Numbered from the stretch's first letter, positions 32,440-42,058 are shown. The stretch: 64,000 nucleotides of DNA from Candidatus Rhodobacter oscarellae (GCF_001078595.1 NZ_LFTY01000002.1:331378-395377); one strand, 5' to 3'. The notes: a model not told the origin generated them from the sequence alone. Numbers and translations are program-made.

Positions 32440-33813
32440 ATGACCATCGACGCCGCCGTGGCCGAGCTACATACCTTGTTAGGCAAGCGGTTGAGCCGTT
32501 CCAAGTCCGATCTGGACATTCATGGCCGCTCTGAGTCCTATTTTCCATTAACGCCGCCCGATGCGGTGGCCTATCCCGAAAGCGCGGAAGAGGTCGAGGC
32601 GCTGGTGCGGATCTGCGCCCAGCACGGCTGCCCGGTGGTGGGCTGGGGCGCCGGGAGCTCGCTGGAGGGGCACGCCTTGGCCACGCAGGGCGGCGTGGTG
32701 GTGGACTTCACCCGCATGGACAAGGTCCTGCAGGTGAATGCCGAGGACATGGACGTGGTGATCCAGCCCGGCGTGACCCGCGAGGCCCTGAACGAGGAGC
32801 TGCGCGCCACTGGGCTGTTCTTTCCCGTCGACCCCGGGGCCAACGCCTCGCTGGGCGGGATGGCGATGACGCGTGCCTCGGGCACCACCGCGGTACGCTA
32901 CGGCACGATGCGCGACAACGTGCGCGCGCTGGAGGTGGTGCTGGCGGACGGGCGGCGCATCCGCACCGGCTCGCGGGCCAAGAAGACCTCGGCGGGCTAC
33001 GACCTGACCGGGCTGATGGTGGGCAGCGAGGGCACTTTGGGCCTGGTCACAGAGCTCACGCTGAAGCTGCACGGCCAGCCCGAGGCGGTGTCGGCCGCGG
33101 TCTGCGCCTTCCCCGATATGGAGGCGGCGGTGAACACGGTGATCATGACGATCCAGATGGGCATCCCCATGGCGCGCATCGAGTTCGTCGACCCCAACAT
33201 GGCCAAGGGCTTTAACGTCTATTCCGGGGCGGGCCTGCCCGAGGCGCCGCATCTCTTCGTGGAGTTCCATGGCTCCGAGGACGGCATGCCGGGCGATGTG
33301 GCGCGGTTCCGCGAGCTGGCCGAGGATATGGGCGCCTCTGGGTTCGAATGGGCCGAGAAGTCCGAGGACCGCTCGGCGCTCTGGAAGATGCGCCACAGCG
33401 CGCATTACGCCTCGCTGGCGCTGCGCCCCGGCGCGCGGGCCCTGGTGACGGATATCTGCGTGCCGATCTCGCGCCTGGCCGAGGCAGTGGAAGAGACCCG
33501 CGCCGACATCGCCGCCGCGCCCTTCCCGGGGACCATCCTGGGCCATGTGGGCGACGGGAACTTCCATGCCTCGTTGATGTTCGACGAGGAGGACGCGACC
33601 GAGGTCGCCGCGGTCATGGACTTCTCGCGCCGCATCGTGGAGCGCGCCTTGCGGCTCGGCGGGACCTCCACCGGCGAGCACGGCATCGGCATCGGCAAGC
33701 TGGACTACATGGCCGCCGAGCATGGCGACGGCTGGAACGTCATGGGCGAGATCAAGCGCGCGCTGGACCCGCAGAACATCATGAACCCCGGCAAGGTCGT
33801 GCGGATGAATTGA
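32440..33813 (+). CDS. FAD-linked oxidase, GlcD/D-lactate dehydrogenase type
   Basis: 457 residues from the ATG at 32440, nine bases after AAAAGGAG. The N-terminal FAD-binding PCMH domain contains VVGWGAGSSLEGHA, VVVDFTRMDKVLQV, DPGANASLGGMAMTRASGTT and LMVGSEGTLGLVTELTL. The C-terminal substrate domain ends with HVGDGNFHASLMFDEED and TSTGEHGIGIGKLDYM, as in D-lactate dehydrogenase (cytochrome) and GlcD. It oxidises a 2-hydroxy acid; D-lactate is the likeliest. The single-subunit form without GlcE/F neighbours favours D-lactate dehydrogenase. Confidence 0.92.
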   Translation: MTIDAAVAELHTLLGKRLSRSKSDLDIHGRSESYFPLTPPDAVAYPESAEEVEALVRICAQHGCPVVGWGAGSSLEGHALATQGGVVVDFTRMDKVLQVNAEDMDVVIQPGVTREALNEELRATGLFFPVDPGANASLGGMAMTRASGTTAVRYGTMRDNVRALEVVLADGRRIRTGSRAKKTSAGYDLTGLMVGSEGTLGLVTELTLKLHGQPEAVSAAVCAFPDMEAAVNTVIMTIQMGIPMARIEFVDPNMAKGFNVYSGAGLPEAPHLFVEFHGSEDGMPGDVARFRELAEDMGASGFEWAEKSEDRSALWKMRHSAHYASLALRPGARALVTDICVPISRLAEAVEETRADIAAAPFPGTILGHVGDGNFHASLMFDEEDATEVAAVMDFSRRIVERALRLGGTSTGEHGIGIGKLDYMAAEHGDGWNVMGEIKRALDPQNIMNPGKVVRMN

Positions 33814-33842
33814 GGGCGCGACAAGCGGCTTGGCGTTTGGCG

Positions 33843-33980
33843 TGGAGCGGGCGTTGGCTATCTGGCGCTACGTTCCGGCGACGTTAGCCGATACTAGGCG
33901 CTACGGAACCCAAGCAATGCAACCGCCCGAGCTTTCCTTGGGCAGCGGCCATTCGGCCAGGAGGCCGCTGCCCGGGTTGC
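33843..33980. repeat. Dispersed intergenic stem-loop repeat, copy B
   Basis: It shares TGGAGCGGGCGTTGGCTATC, CCGCCCGAGCTT and CCAGGAGGCCGC blocks with 22079-22207. Here the end forms a strong hairpin (GGGCAGCGGCC facing GGCCGCTGCCC with a 12-base loop), which could also stop transcription from the dehydrogenase gene. Confidence 0.65.
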
Positions 33981-34076
33981 ACTTGGCTCAAGGCGGAGGC
34001 CTCAGATCATTTTCTGTTTCCTTTCAGGGGGCTGGCTTTCGAGGCGCCCCGAAACCAACATTTGACCAACAATCCG

Positions 34077-34487
34077 TTAGGCCGTCAAATCGGCCACGGA
34101 GGCCAAAGGGGCCAACAGATTGTGTAGGTCTGGGGCTTTAATTTTGTTGCCCTTTCTCGCTTCAAGCGTCACGATCCTGAACCCTCCGTGGTTCTGGCGT
34201 TTCACGTCCGTAAGATCGAGAAGGTCGATAGAAAGGGACGACCCTGCTGCGATGACGCCCAGGACACGGTGCGGCCCCATTGGTTCCAGTATGATGAACG
34301 AGATCGTTTGGCCGTCGCGGCTCTGCGGGGCCACGGCGACCACGCCGAACTGCGCGCCGTTGATGTTCGCCCACAATTGCGGCGTTGCCTCCTCCTCCGA
34401 GGGGAATGTCACCCGCCCCCCTTTGACCTCGATCAGGCCCGCAACCAGGAGGACCGCGCCATGGGCCTGCACCGCGTTCGCCTTCAT
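34077..34487 (-). CDS. Hypothetical protein
   Basis: 136 residues with a balanced composition of beta-like stretches (GAQFGVVAVAPQSRDGQTIS; LGVIAAGSSLSIDLLDLTDV). No family is recognised. No signal peptide is clear, although the first about 20 residues are mildly hydrophobic. It stands alone between a repeat and the recQ upstream gap. Coding is plausible but not certain. Confidence 0.45.
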   Translation of the reverse strand: MKANAVQAHGAVLLVAGLIEVKGGRVTFPSEEEATPQLWANINGAQFGVVAVAPQSRDGQTISFIILEPMGPHRVLGVIAAGSSLSIDLLDLTDVKRQNHGGFRIVTLEARKGNKIKAPDLHNLLAPLASVADLTA

Positions 34488-35055
34488 TACTCCGGCGATG
34501 AAACCTCACTCTTCATTTTTTGGGTGAAACATCCCCTTGCCAGGTACAACGAACAGCGGCCACATTCGGGAAGACACTGCTACGGTAAAACGCCTATGCA
34601 GACATCTCGTGGAACGCTACACATCTCTGTCGAGAAGAGGATCAAAACGCACGACCAATCGGACAGTGCACAACCTGATCTCAGCGTCGCAAGCTGAGCG
34701 GCCGTCAGATCAAGTCTAAAATTTTACACTTAAAGTGATCGTGGTGCTGCGGGGCTTTTGCAATTAAGGCACGCTCGCGTCGCGCTGCATTCCAATTCAA
34801 TTGTGTAAGGCGAGCCAGGCGATAGCGGCCTTCGCCCTAACACACCTCAGGCGTGTTTTCCGTTGCTTGGCGACCGGATTGTTTTTTTGTCGTCCGCCAG
34901 GAGTTCGGAGCATTGCGCATTCGCTATGCGCAAGACACATTGAAGTGCAAAACCCCGCGCGTTATGGCGCTGTTGGGATCGGTTTGGGTTGGCTTGAGCG
35001 CAGTGAGATCACCCAATTGTCTGGCCCGCCTTTCACGTGCAATCCGGGACGCATA
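34488..35055. other. Intergenic gap before recQ
   Basis: 568 bases. A frame in phase with recQ is open from 34801, but its translation (Cys/Arg-rich, no family pattern) looks non-coding. Nothing else could be recognised. Confidence 0.4.
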
Positions 35056-36891
35056 ATGACCCTGACGGACCCTCTCTCGATCCTGCAGGATCACTATGGC
35101 TACGACGCGTTCCGCGGCGCGCAGGCGGAGATCATCGACCATGTGATCGGGGGCGGAGATGCCTTCGTTCTGATGCCCACCGGCAGTGGCAAGTCCTTGT
35201 GTTATCAGATCCCTGCCATGTGCCGGCCCGGCGTTGCCATTATCGTCTCGCCCTTGATCGCGCTGATGCAGGATCAGATCGCCGCGCTCGCGCAGATGAA
35301 CGTTAAGGCCGCCGCGATCAATTCCTCCATGAGCAACGCCGAGATCGCCGCGACCCGGCAACAGGTCCGGGCCGGCGCGTTGGACATGCTCTATGTCTCG
35401 CCCGAGCGGTTGCTGATGCCCGAGTTCCTGGGCTTTCTGGATCAATGCAAGCTGGGATTGTTCGCCATTGATGAGGCCCATTGCGTGTCGCAATGGGGCC
35501 ATGACTTCCGCCCCGACTATGCGGGCCTCAGCCTGCTTGCGGAGCGGTTCCCCGAGGTCCCCCGCATCGCGCTGACGGCGACCGCGGATGCGCCCACGCG
35601 CAAAGACATCGTGGAACGGCTCGGGCTAACGCAGGGGCGGACATTCGTCAGCGGATTTGATCGCCCGAACATCCATTACAAGATCACGCTGCGCCAATCG
35701 CCGCAACAACAGGTCTGGAAGTTCATCCAGGACAAGCACCCGACGGACAGCGGCATCATCTACTGTCTATCGCGGGCGAAGGTCGAAGAGATGGCCGCAT
35801 GGCTGCGTGAGAAAGGCGTCGATGCGCGCCCCTACCATGCCGGCTTGCCACCCGAGATGCGCGCCGAGAACCAGCGCCATTTTCTGCAGGGCGAGAACGT
35901 GATCATCGTCGCCACGATTGCCTTCGGGATGGGGATCGACAAGCCCGATGTGCGCTTTGTGGTCCATATGAACATCCCCAAGAACATCGAAGCCTACTAC
36001 CAGGAAACCGGGCGTGCCGGGCGGGATGGCCTGCCGTCAAACGCCTATATGGTCTATGGCATGGCGGATGCCGCGATGCAGCGCCAATGGATTGACGGCT
36101 CTGATGCGCCGGTCGAGCAAAAGCGTATCCAACACCAGAAACTTGGGGCGCTTCTGGGGCTCTGCGAGACAGCCACCTGCCGCCGCCAGGTCCTGCTGAA
36201 CTACTTCGATGACAGCTGCGAGCCTTGCGGCAATTGCGATACCTGTGACCAGGCGCCCGAGACGTTTGACGCCTCAATCGCCGCGCAAAAGGCGATCTCT
36301 TGTGCCTATCGGACGGGGCAGCGCTTTGGCGTGTCGTACCTGATTGAGGTTCTGCTCGGCACGGACAATGACCGTATCGAGAAGTTCGGTCATGCGCAGA
36401 TTTCTACCTATGGGATTGGCAAGGAATTCAGCAAAGCGGAGTGGCAGAATATCTTTCGCCAGCTCGTGGCTTCAAATCTTCTGACCCCGGACGCGGAAAA
36501 CTACGGTGGCTTGCAGATCACCGCAAAAGGGCGCGCGTTTCTGAAGGAAAAGCCCGTGCTGTCGATGCGCCGCGCGGTCAAACCCGCGGCGTCAAAGCGA
36601 TCTGGGCGCGGTCCCGCCAGACCCGCCTCGGTGCTGACGGCGCCGGGCGATCAGGCGCTCTATGAGGCCCTTCGCTCTGCCCGCGGTGACCTGGCACGGT
36701 CGCAGAACGTACCGGCATACGTCATTGTCCACGACAAGACTCTGGTTGAGCTTGCGCTCCACAAGCCAACGTCTCGGACAAAAATGCTCGAAATCGGCGG
36801 CATTGGAGAGGCCAAGCTGGAGCGCTACGGAAAACCGTTCCTGGAAGCGATCGTGCAACATTGCGAAGCTCTGCATGACCAAACCGATTGA
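35056..36891 (+). CDS. recQ: ATP-dependent DNA helicase RecQ
   Basis: 611 residues from the ATG at 35056. The helicase core is complete: motif I MPTGSGKSLCYQIPA, DEAH box IDEAHCVSQWGHDFRPDY, motif III ALTATADAPTRKDI, motif V ATIAFGMGIDKPDVRFV and motif VI YYQETGRAGRDG. The RecQ-Ct zinc site has four Cys (CRRQVLLNYF, then CEPCGNCDTC). A winged helix and a C-terminal HRDC domain follow (about 530-605). It unwinds DNA in recombination repair. Confidence 0.96.
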   Translation: MTLTDPLSILQDHYGYDAFRGAQAEIIDHVIGGGDAFVLMPTGSGKSLCYQIPAMCRPGVAIIVSPLIALMQDQIAALAQMNVKAAAINSSMSNAEIAATRQQVRAGALDMLYVSPERLLMPEFLGFLDQCKLGLFAIDEAHCVSQWGHDFRPDYAGLSLLAERFPEVPRIALTATADAPTRKDIVERLGLTQGRTFVSGFDRPNIHYKITLRQSPQQQVWKFIQDKHPTDSGIIYCLSRAKVEEMAAWLREKGVDARPYHAGLPPEMRAENQRHFLQGENVIIVATIAFGMGIDKPDVRFVVHMNIPKNIEAYYQETGRAGRDGLPSNAYMVYGMADAAMQRQWIDGSDAPVEQKRIQHQKLGALLGLCETATCRRQVLLNYFDDSCEPCGNCDTCDQAPETFDASIAAQKAISCAYRTGQRFGVSYLIEVLLGTDNDRIEKFGHAQISTYGIGKEFSKAEWQNIFRQLVASNLLTPDAENYGGLQITAKGRAFLKEKPVLSMRRAVKPAASKRSGRGPARPASVLTAPGDQALYEALRSARGDLARSQNVPAYVIVHDKTLVELALHKPTSRTKMLEIGGIGEAKLERYGKPFLEAIVQHCEALHDQTD

Positions 36892-37097
36892 ATGGAATCT
36901 AGGGTCTTGATTTTAGGTTTGTTTCAATATGCCTCGACGCAAATGCCGCAACATTGGTTACATTTTGGGGCGAAACATACATTTGGCCCAAAGCTGTCCT
37001 GCGGCGACGCAGCATCGCATCTCCGCATGTCGGTTGCTTGATCAACTCAAACCTTCGACGGCACCCATGAATTGAGCAGGTCGCCTTGAGTCAGCAC

Positions 37098-37550
37098 TCA
37101 TTTCTTGTTCTTGGTTCTCTTGCCTGGTTTGTGCCCCAATCCGATTGTCTTGGCCGTGCCTGACCGCTTGGCACTGTAGTTAGGCGCAACCAAGGTGTAG
37201 TCCGGCGACAGGCCCCAGCGCTCGAGATACTCCTCGGGCGACATGTTGTAGGCCGAACGCAGGTGGCGCTTAAGCGTCTTGAAGCTCTTCCCGTCCTCTA
37301 GACAGATGATGGCATCAAGGGTCACCGATGCGTCAATCCGAACAGCAGGATTTGGGCGCACGTCATCCGCAGTCTCCTGAGTTCCCTGAGCGCCGCCGGA
37401 CAGCCCGTTCAGCGTGGCGTGCACGGATCGGATCAAGTCCGCGAGTCCACCTTGCGCAATCTGGTTCCGGGACGAATATGCGGAGACGATCTCAGCGGCC
37501 AGACCAACAATGGCGTGTGACCCACGCTCTACCTCTAGAGTGCTAGACAT
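37098..37550 (-). CDS. MucR-family transcriptional regulator
   Basis: 150 residues. The C-terminal half has the MucR/Ros signature: ICLEDGKSFKTLKRHLRSAY, MSPEEYLERWGLSPDYTLVA, PNYSAKRSGTAKTIGLG. The zinc finger has Cys-x2-Asp-type spacing before the His region, a degenerate form known in this family. The tail is Lys-rich. MucR/Ros proteins repress surface polysaccharide, motility and cell-cycle genes in alphaproteobacteria. Confidence 0.92.
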   Translation of the reverse strand: MSSTLEVERGSHAIVGLAAEIVSAYSSRNQIAQGGLADLIRSVHATLNGLSGGAQGTQETADDVRPNPAVRIDASVTLDAIICLEDGKSFKTLKRHLRSAYNMSPEEYLERWGLSPDYTLVAPNYSAKRSGTAKTIGLGHKPGKRTKNKK

Positions 37551-37792
37551 GGGATTCCCTAACTTTCGATGCGGTCGGATGTGGCGTCCAACCAGTTAGT
37601 TCGAAGCGTTCTGATTGCTAATCGGTGTCGCTGTAAAACCAATTCGGCAAACGGCCCTTAAGAGCCATTCACCGATGCATGGCTCGCTGCAATGCGGCTT
37701 CATCAGACCAGACATTCGCGCATTGTGCAGCACTTCCGATCCGTCAGAGACCGGGTCGCGGACGAAGCTGCCGTTAGTCCCACAGCGTCTAT

Positions 37793-37935
37793 TCAGAGCA
37801 GGGAAAACCGATAGACGTTGTTCAGGTAGCCCAGATCATCAATGCGAAAGTGTGTCTCGCCGACGTGTTCAAAACCTTTCGCAAGATAGAAAGCTATATA
37901 CGCCTCTCGCTGAGCGCGGGACAGGCTTCGTATAA
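37793..37935 (-). pseudogene. 3' remnant of a GNAT acetyltransferase
   Basis: The end of this frame (FIRSLSRAQREAYIAFYLAK, then GFEHVGETHFRIDDLGYLNN) is a typical GNAT C-terminus with the A..FYxxxGF motif. The upstream half of the frame is unrelated and coincides with a transposase remnant on the other strand. It looks like a truncated gene. Confidence 0.55.
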
Positions 37936-37951
37936 AGCCGCTGCTCCGGCC

Positions 37952-38092
37952 CTGATCGACAGCCTCAGCCGAACAATGCATGTCGTTGCCGACCGGGGCT
38001 GCGATGCGATGGCGCTGGTGGAGCAGATCAGGTCGCGGGGCGCCAATGTACATATTCCCACCCGGCGGGATCGCAGGGTCCATCGTTCCGTC
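37952..38092 (+). mobile_element. IS5-type transposase fragment
   Basis: The translation MHVVADRGCDAMALVEQIRS, then RGANVHIPTRRDRR, resembles the segment around the second catalytic Asp of IS5-family transposases (aDrgYDad..., then IPprknRk). Only about 45 residues remain. No ends or target duplication were found. Confidence 0.5.
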
Positions 38093-38103
38093 TGGTTGAG
38101 CAC

Positions 38104-38207
38104 TTTCCTGCCGCTCGGGGCGATCTCCAAGAACATGCCGCCGCCGTGCTTACGCGCTGGCGTTTCGGTCCCGGCCTCACGGCTCTGACACCTTCTACAT
38201 TCGACAT
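38104..38207 (-). pseudogene. Decayed tyrosine-integrase N-terminus
   Basis: Leftward, one frame gives VEGVRAVRPGPKRQRVS and, after a frame change, the next gives GGGMFLEIAPSGRK. Together these look like the arm-binding domain of phage/island integrases (kv.DGgGLyLev.psG.K). The match is short and broken. Confidence 0.4.
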
Positions 38208-38395
38208 GATTGATTCCTCTGGTTTGCCTCGGGGCCAAAGCCTCTTTGGTCAGGGGGGGGTGACCAACATTCTGGTTGCGTTTTATTGCGTATCTTGCGC
38301 TTTGAGATGTAATTTTCATTTTCAGCTAGATGCTGTTTCTGAGGAAAACAGGGTTTTTGGGGTTATTTGCGTATTATGTGAGGGATCATTGGGGC

Positions 38396-38422
38396 AGAGG
38401 CCCCGGATCAAGTTTGGGGCGG
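38396..38422. repeat. Short palindromic repeat GGCCCCGGATCAAG, copy 2
   Basis: AGAGGCCCCGGATCAAGTTT, then GGGGCGG. One base differs from the copy at 22326-22352. It lies between the element graveyard and a secreted-protein gene. Confidence 0.7.
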
Positions 38423-38453
38423 AAGATGTTCAACGCCCAATGCAGGCCACAAC

Positions 38454-38846
38454 TTACCCCAGCAGGAACCTCTGGCAGTCCTCTGTCAGGCGCAGCGCGG
38501 TGCGCGCGGCCCAGATCCGGTCGCGCGGCTCCTGCGCAAAGCTGGCGCGGGTCAGCAGGGCGGAATGGGCGACCTTCGCCTCGATCCGCCAGCTCAGCAC
38601 GTCGCGCCCCCGGTCGGCGGGCATCATCGCATCCAGGATGTCGATCACCAGCGCGCGGCTGTGCTCTGTCTCCTCGGAGGCCGCGCCGTCGAACATCCAC
38701 TGATGCTCCATCAGCGCCGAGAGCCGCCCGGCGCAGGTCGCAAACCCATGAAGCTGCGCGTCCGCGCCGTCCACGGCGCGCGCCTGGGGCGCCAGAAGCC
38801 CGGTTGTGAGAAGAGTTGCGCAGAGTATGGTTTTCAAACTGCCCAT
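38454..38846 (-). CDS. Small exported hypothetical protein
   Basis: 130 residues. A signal peptide is clear (MGSLKTILCATLLTTGLLAP, then QARA). The mature part is helical with two Cys (FATCAGRLSALMEHQWMF; LRLTEDCQRFLLG), which may form a disulphide in the periplasm. No family is recognised. Confidence 0.65.
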   Translation of the reverse strand: MGSLKTILCATLLTTGLLAPQARAVDGADAQLHGFATCAGRLSALMEHQWMFDGAASEETEHSRALVIDILDAMMPADRGRDVLSWRIEAKVAHSALLTRASFAQEPRDRIWAARTALRLTEDCQRFLLG

Positions 38847-38964
38847 AAATTGGACGATACCGCAGGAATATGAACTATCTATTAGGCAAGATAAAAAGAA
38901 CGTCTAGATGTTGTGGTCCTGCCACGGCTGCGCATGCAGAATTTGTGCCGCAGCGCGGCGGGCG

Positions 38965-39891
38965 CTAGGCGGGGCCCGGCGGCCCGTCCGCCCAAGGCGC
39001 CAGGATGGACCAGAGCGCCGAATGGCCCGGCGTCGGCACGCCGAGTTCCTGGCCCAACTGGTGCACGCGCCCGGAAAGCCAAGCGGCCTCGTTCGGTTTG
39101 CCCGCCTCGATATCGACAAGCAGCGACGACTTCATCGTGGGGGGCTGGGTGTCGATGAGCGAGATCGTGTGATCGATCACGCCCGGGTTTAGGTCGTGCC
39201 CGACGGCCAGGGCCACGGCATGCGCCTCCTCAAGCAATTGGCGAAACATGGCGCGCGCCTCGGGATGGGTCCGCAACGCGCCGCTCGGCAGGCGCGCGGC
39301 ACTGGTCCAGGCAGAAAACGACGAGAGCCCCACGAATTTCTGCCAAACGAGCATGTCGGGCGTCTCCGTGGTCTCTGCCTGCAGATGCCCGGTCGCGTTG
39401 CAGGCCTCGGCGAATGCCGCGAGCACGGCGTTCCCGCCCTGCCCATCAAACACCATTCGTTGGACCCCTCCGAGGAAGGAAATAACACCCGGAGCGGTGA
39501 TGTTGGCCGCCATGTAGATGATGCCAGCGCTGACCCGCTCCGCGCCGGTATGGGCGGCGATGATGTTCTTGCTATCGATACCGTTCTGCACGGTGACGAC
39601 CCGCGTGTTAGGGCCCAGCAGAGGGGCAAGCCGCGCGGCGGCGGCATCGGTATCGGCGAGCTTCACTGCGAAGTAGATGATATCCACCGGACCGATCTCG
39701 GCGGGGTCCTCGGCGGCATGAATGTCTGGGATAGAGAGCGGCCCGTCGGGCGTCTCTACCCGGAGGCCATCAGAGCGCAGCGCCGCCAGATGCGCCCCGC
39801 GCGCGATCAGGTGCACCTCGTGCCCCGCCTCTGCCAATCGTCCGCCAACATACCCGCCGATCCCGCCGGCGCCCATAATCGCAATTTTCAT
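38965..39891 (-). CDS. Ketopantoate reductase family protein (PanE/ApbA)
   Basis: 308 residues from the ATG at 39891. The N-terminal Rossmann motif MKIAIMGAGGIGGYVGGRLA binds NADPH. VQNGIDSKN and the C-terminal Lys/Asn region (WQKFVGLSSFSAWTS; KSSLLVDIEAGKPNEAAWLS) fit the ketopantoate-reductase family. It is likely 2-dehydropantoate reductase, or a related hydroxy-acid reductase. Its ribosome-binding site GGGAG lies inside the 3' arm of the terminator that follows cobS. Confidence 0.9.
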   Translation of the reverse strand: MKIAIMGAGGIGGYVGGRLAEAGHEVHLIARGAHLAALRSDGLRVETPDGPLSIPDIHAAEDPAEIGPVDIIYFAVKLADTDAAAARLAPLLGPNTRVVTVQNGIDSKNIIAAHTGAERVSAGIIYMAANITAPGVISFLGGVQRMVFDGQGGNAVLAAFAEACNATGHLQAETTETPDMLVWQKFVGLSSFSAWTSAARLPSGALRTHPEARAMFRQLLEEAHAVALAVGHDLNPGVIDHTISLIDTQPPTMKSSLLVDIEAGKPNEAAWLSGRVHQLGQELGVPTPGHSALWSILAPWADGPPGPA

Positions 39892-39919
39892 AAAAAAACA
39901 CTCCCGTGAAAGGGAGTGT
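39892..39919 (-). terminator. Terminator after cobS, overlapping the panE-type gene's ribosome-binding site
   Basis: Read leftward: ACACTCCC, loop TTTCAC, GGGAGTGT, then seven T directly before the ATG at 39891. The 8-bp stem plus T run is a textbook rho-independent terminator. The 3' arm contains the GGGAG that would serve the downstream gene. Confidence 0.8.
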
Positions 39920-39947
39920 CTCATAATTTCGGTTTTTTGGGTAGGCC

Positions 39948-40931
39948 CTAGCCCAGGCTGACGCTTGCTGCGCTTTCGGGCAGTTCCTCGTCAAAGCAGC
40001 GCTGGTAGAACTCGGCCACTGTCTCGCGCTCGAGCTCGTCGCATTTGTTCAGGAAGGTCACCCGGAAGGCATAGCCGATGTCGCGGAAGATCTCGGCGTT
40101 CTGGGCCCAGTTGATCACCGTCCGCGGGCTCATCACGGTGGACAGCTCGCCCGACATGAACGCGGTGCGCGTCAGGTCGGCCACGGTCACCATCTGGCCG
40201 ATGTCCTTGCGGCCCTGCTCGGTGTTGTAATGCGGCGACTTGGACAGCACGATCTGCGTCTCGGCGTCGTGGCTGAGATAGTTCAGCGTGGCCACCAGCG
40301 ACCAGCGGTCCATCTGCGCTTGGTTGATCTGCTGCACCCCGTGATAGAGCCCGGTCGTGTCGCCCAGGCCCACGGTGTTGGCTGTCGCAAAGAGGCGGAA
40401 ATAGGGGTGCGGCGTGATCACCTCGTTCTGGTCGAGCAGCGTCAGCTTGCCGTCGCTCTCCAGCACGCGCTGGATCACGAACATCACATCCGCGCGGCCG
40501 GCGTCGTATTCGTCGAACACGATGGCGGTGGGGTTGCGCAGCGCCCAGGGCAGGATGCCCTCGTGGAACTCGGTGACCTGCATGCCGTCGCGGATCTTGA
40601 TGGCGTCCTTGCCGATCAGGTCGATCCGCGAGATGTGGCTGTCGAGGTTCACCCGCACGCAGGGCCAGTTCAGCCGCGCGGCGACCTGCTCGATATGGCT
40701 GGACTTGCCGGTGCCGTGATAGCCCTGGATGATCAGGCGGCGGTTATAGGAAAAGCTGGCCAGGATCGCCTTGGTCGTGTCGGGGTCGAACTTATAGGTC
40801 GGGTCCACCTCGGGCACGCGGCTTGTGGGCTCGGCGAAGCCTTTGACATGCATGTCGCTCTCGATCCCGAACACATCGCGAACCGAGATCTCTTCGGTGG
40901 GCTTGCCAAGTTCCATCGTTCCGTCCGCCAT
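39948..40931 (-). CDS. cobS: Aerobic cobaltochelatase subunit CobS
   Basis: 327 residues, the family's length. It is an AAA+ MoxR-like ATPase with Walker [18 protein letters not shown] near residue 70, Walker [21 protein letters not shown] and sensor region [17 protein letters not shown]. The N-terminus carries the CobS-specific motif [11 protein letters not shown]. With CobT and CobN it inserts cobalt into hydrogenobyrinate diamide. No cobT is adjacent in the window. A degraded copy of part of this gene lies at 42217-42372. Confidence 0.96.
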   Translation of the reverse strand: MADGTMELGKPTEEISVRDVFGIESDMHVKGFAEPTSRVPEVDPTYKFDPDTTKAILASFSYNRRLIIQGYHGTGKSSHIEQVAARLNWPCVRVNLDSHISRIDLIGKDAIKIRDGMQVTEFHEGILPWALRNPTAIVFDEYDAGRADVMFVIQRVLESDGKLTLLDQNEVITPHPYFRLFATANTVGLGDTTGLYHGVQQINQAQMDRWSLVATLNYLSHDAETQIVLSKSPHYNTEQGRKDIGQMVTVADLTRTAFMSGELSTVMSPRTVINWAQNAEIFRDIGYAFRVTFLNKCDELERETVAEFYQRCFDEELPESAASVSLG

Positions 40932-41035
40932 CTTCGCTCTCTGACCGTTGGGGGTTCATTTGGGGCCACCAAACTGCGGCCCGACCGCACGCCTTCATGT
41001 CGGATAACTCGGGCAAGGTCAACGCATAGGCTGTG

Positions 41036-42058
41036 CTAAAGGGGCCGTGGTGGCGGGTTCGTTTCTACAAGTTCCTCTAAGGGGCCGGAATGCCAGGGGC
41101 TGCGGCTGGGCGGCAGGCCGAGCAGATGCGCGATCGTCGGGCGGATGTTGTAGTGTGAGCGCGGCTTTCTTGGCGCGATATGGCCCCGCGCGGCGATCCC
41201 GTGACCCATCGCAAAGAGCCACGCCCGCACCGTGCCGTCGATGTTCCAGCGATGCTGCACCCACTCGCGCCCAAAGCCGCGCCCGTGATCCGTGGCCACG
41301 ATTAGGGTGATGCGGCGCCCTTGGGCTGTCTGCTTGGCGATCTCTGCCTCGAAGGCGCGCAGATAGCCGTCATAGCGCTCCAGCACCCTCAGATATCGGG
41401 CGTAATCGTTGCGGTGCCCGGCGTCATCGGTCTCGTCAAAGCCGACATAGAGCAGCCTTGGCGGGTCCTCTTGCAACTGCTGGAGGGCCGCGTGAAAGAT
41501 CGGCGCGTCGGTCGCGCCGTCGGCGGTGTTCGGGGCGCGGCTGACGGCTTCGGCGCGCCCGCGCAGGATCACCGCGCGCGCGGGATCCAGTTTGAGGCAG
41601 TCCACCACCAGATCCCACGTGGTCATGGCGGCCACTGGCGCGGGGTCCTCGGGGAAGGCGTCCTGGATGTTCGTTGCAAGGGTGGTTCCGCGCGGCGGTG
41701 GGTCCTCGTTCTCGGTGCAGCGGGTCAGCCGCCCGGCAAAGATCGAGTGATAACCCGACATGGAAATCCCCACGGGGCTGCCGATGCGAAAATCCGGACG
41801 ACGCGTGTCGCTGCCGATGAAACTGCCCCGCGGGAGCAGGTCTTGCATCAGGAAGGGCATGGCGGTGGGGCGGCGGTCGGCAGTGAGTTCGGGATCCGCC
41901 CCGGTCAGAAGTTCTCTTGGGCGCACGCCGTCCAGCGTAACCAGAACGACGGTGTCGGCGGGTTCCCGGATCGGTGCCAGCGCTTTCGGCAAGGGGCTTG
42001 GCAGCACGGCCTGAAACGCGTTCCAAAGCGACTGCAAAAGCAGCCTGGTCCAACGCAA
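41036..42058 (-). CDS. Alkaline-phosphatase-like / sulfatase-fold hydrolase
   Basis: 340 residues. The N-terminal VVLVTLDGVRPRELLTGADP has the first metal-binding Asp. GSPVGISMSGYHSIFAG could hold the nucleophile Ser/Thr. The second metal set is at YVGFDETDDAGHRNDYARYL and ATDHGRGF, with a late His (QHRWNIDG). This is the alkaline phosphatase superfamily; the substrate (phosphodiester, phosphate or sulfate ester) is unknown. No clear signal peptide is seen, but the N-terminus is mildly hydrophobic. Confidence 0.75.
   Translation of the reverse strand: MRWTRLLLQSLWNAFQAVLPSPLPKALAPIREPADTVVLVTLDGVRPRELLTGADPELTADRRPTAMPFLMQDLLPRGSFIGSDTRRPDFRIGSPVGISMSGYHSIFAGRLTRCTENEDPPPRGTTLATNIQDAFPEDPAPVAAMTTWDLVVDCLKLDPARAVILRGRAEAVSRAPNTADGATDAPIFHAALQQLQEDPPRLLYVGFDETDDAGHRNDYARYLRVLERYDGYLRAFEAEIAKQTAQGRRITLIVATDHGRGFGREWVQHRWNIDGTVRAWLFAMGHGIAARGHIAPRKPRSHYNIRPTIAHLLGLPPSRSPWHSGPLEELVETNPPPRPL

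Noticed and set aside
34801-35055. N-terminal extension of RecQ by 85 residues
   Set aside because: RecQ proteins normally start near MTLTDPLSIL; the extension has no conserved sequence.
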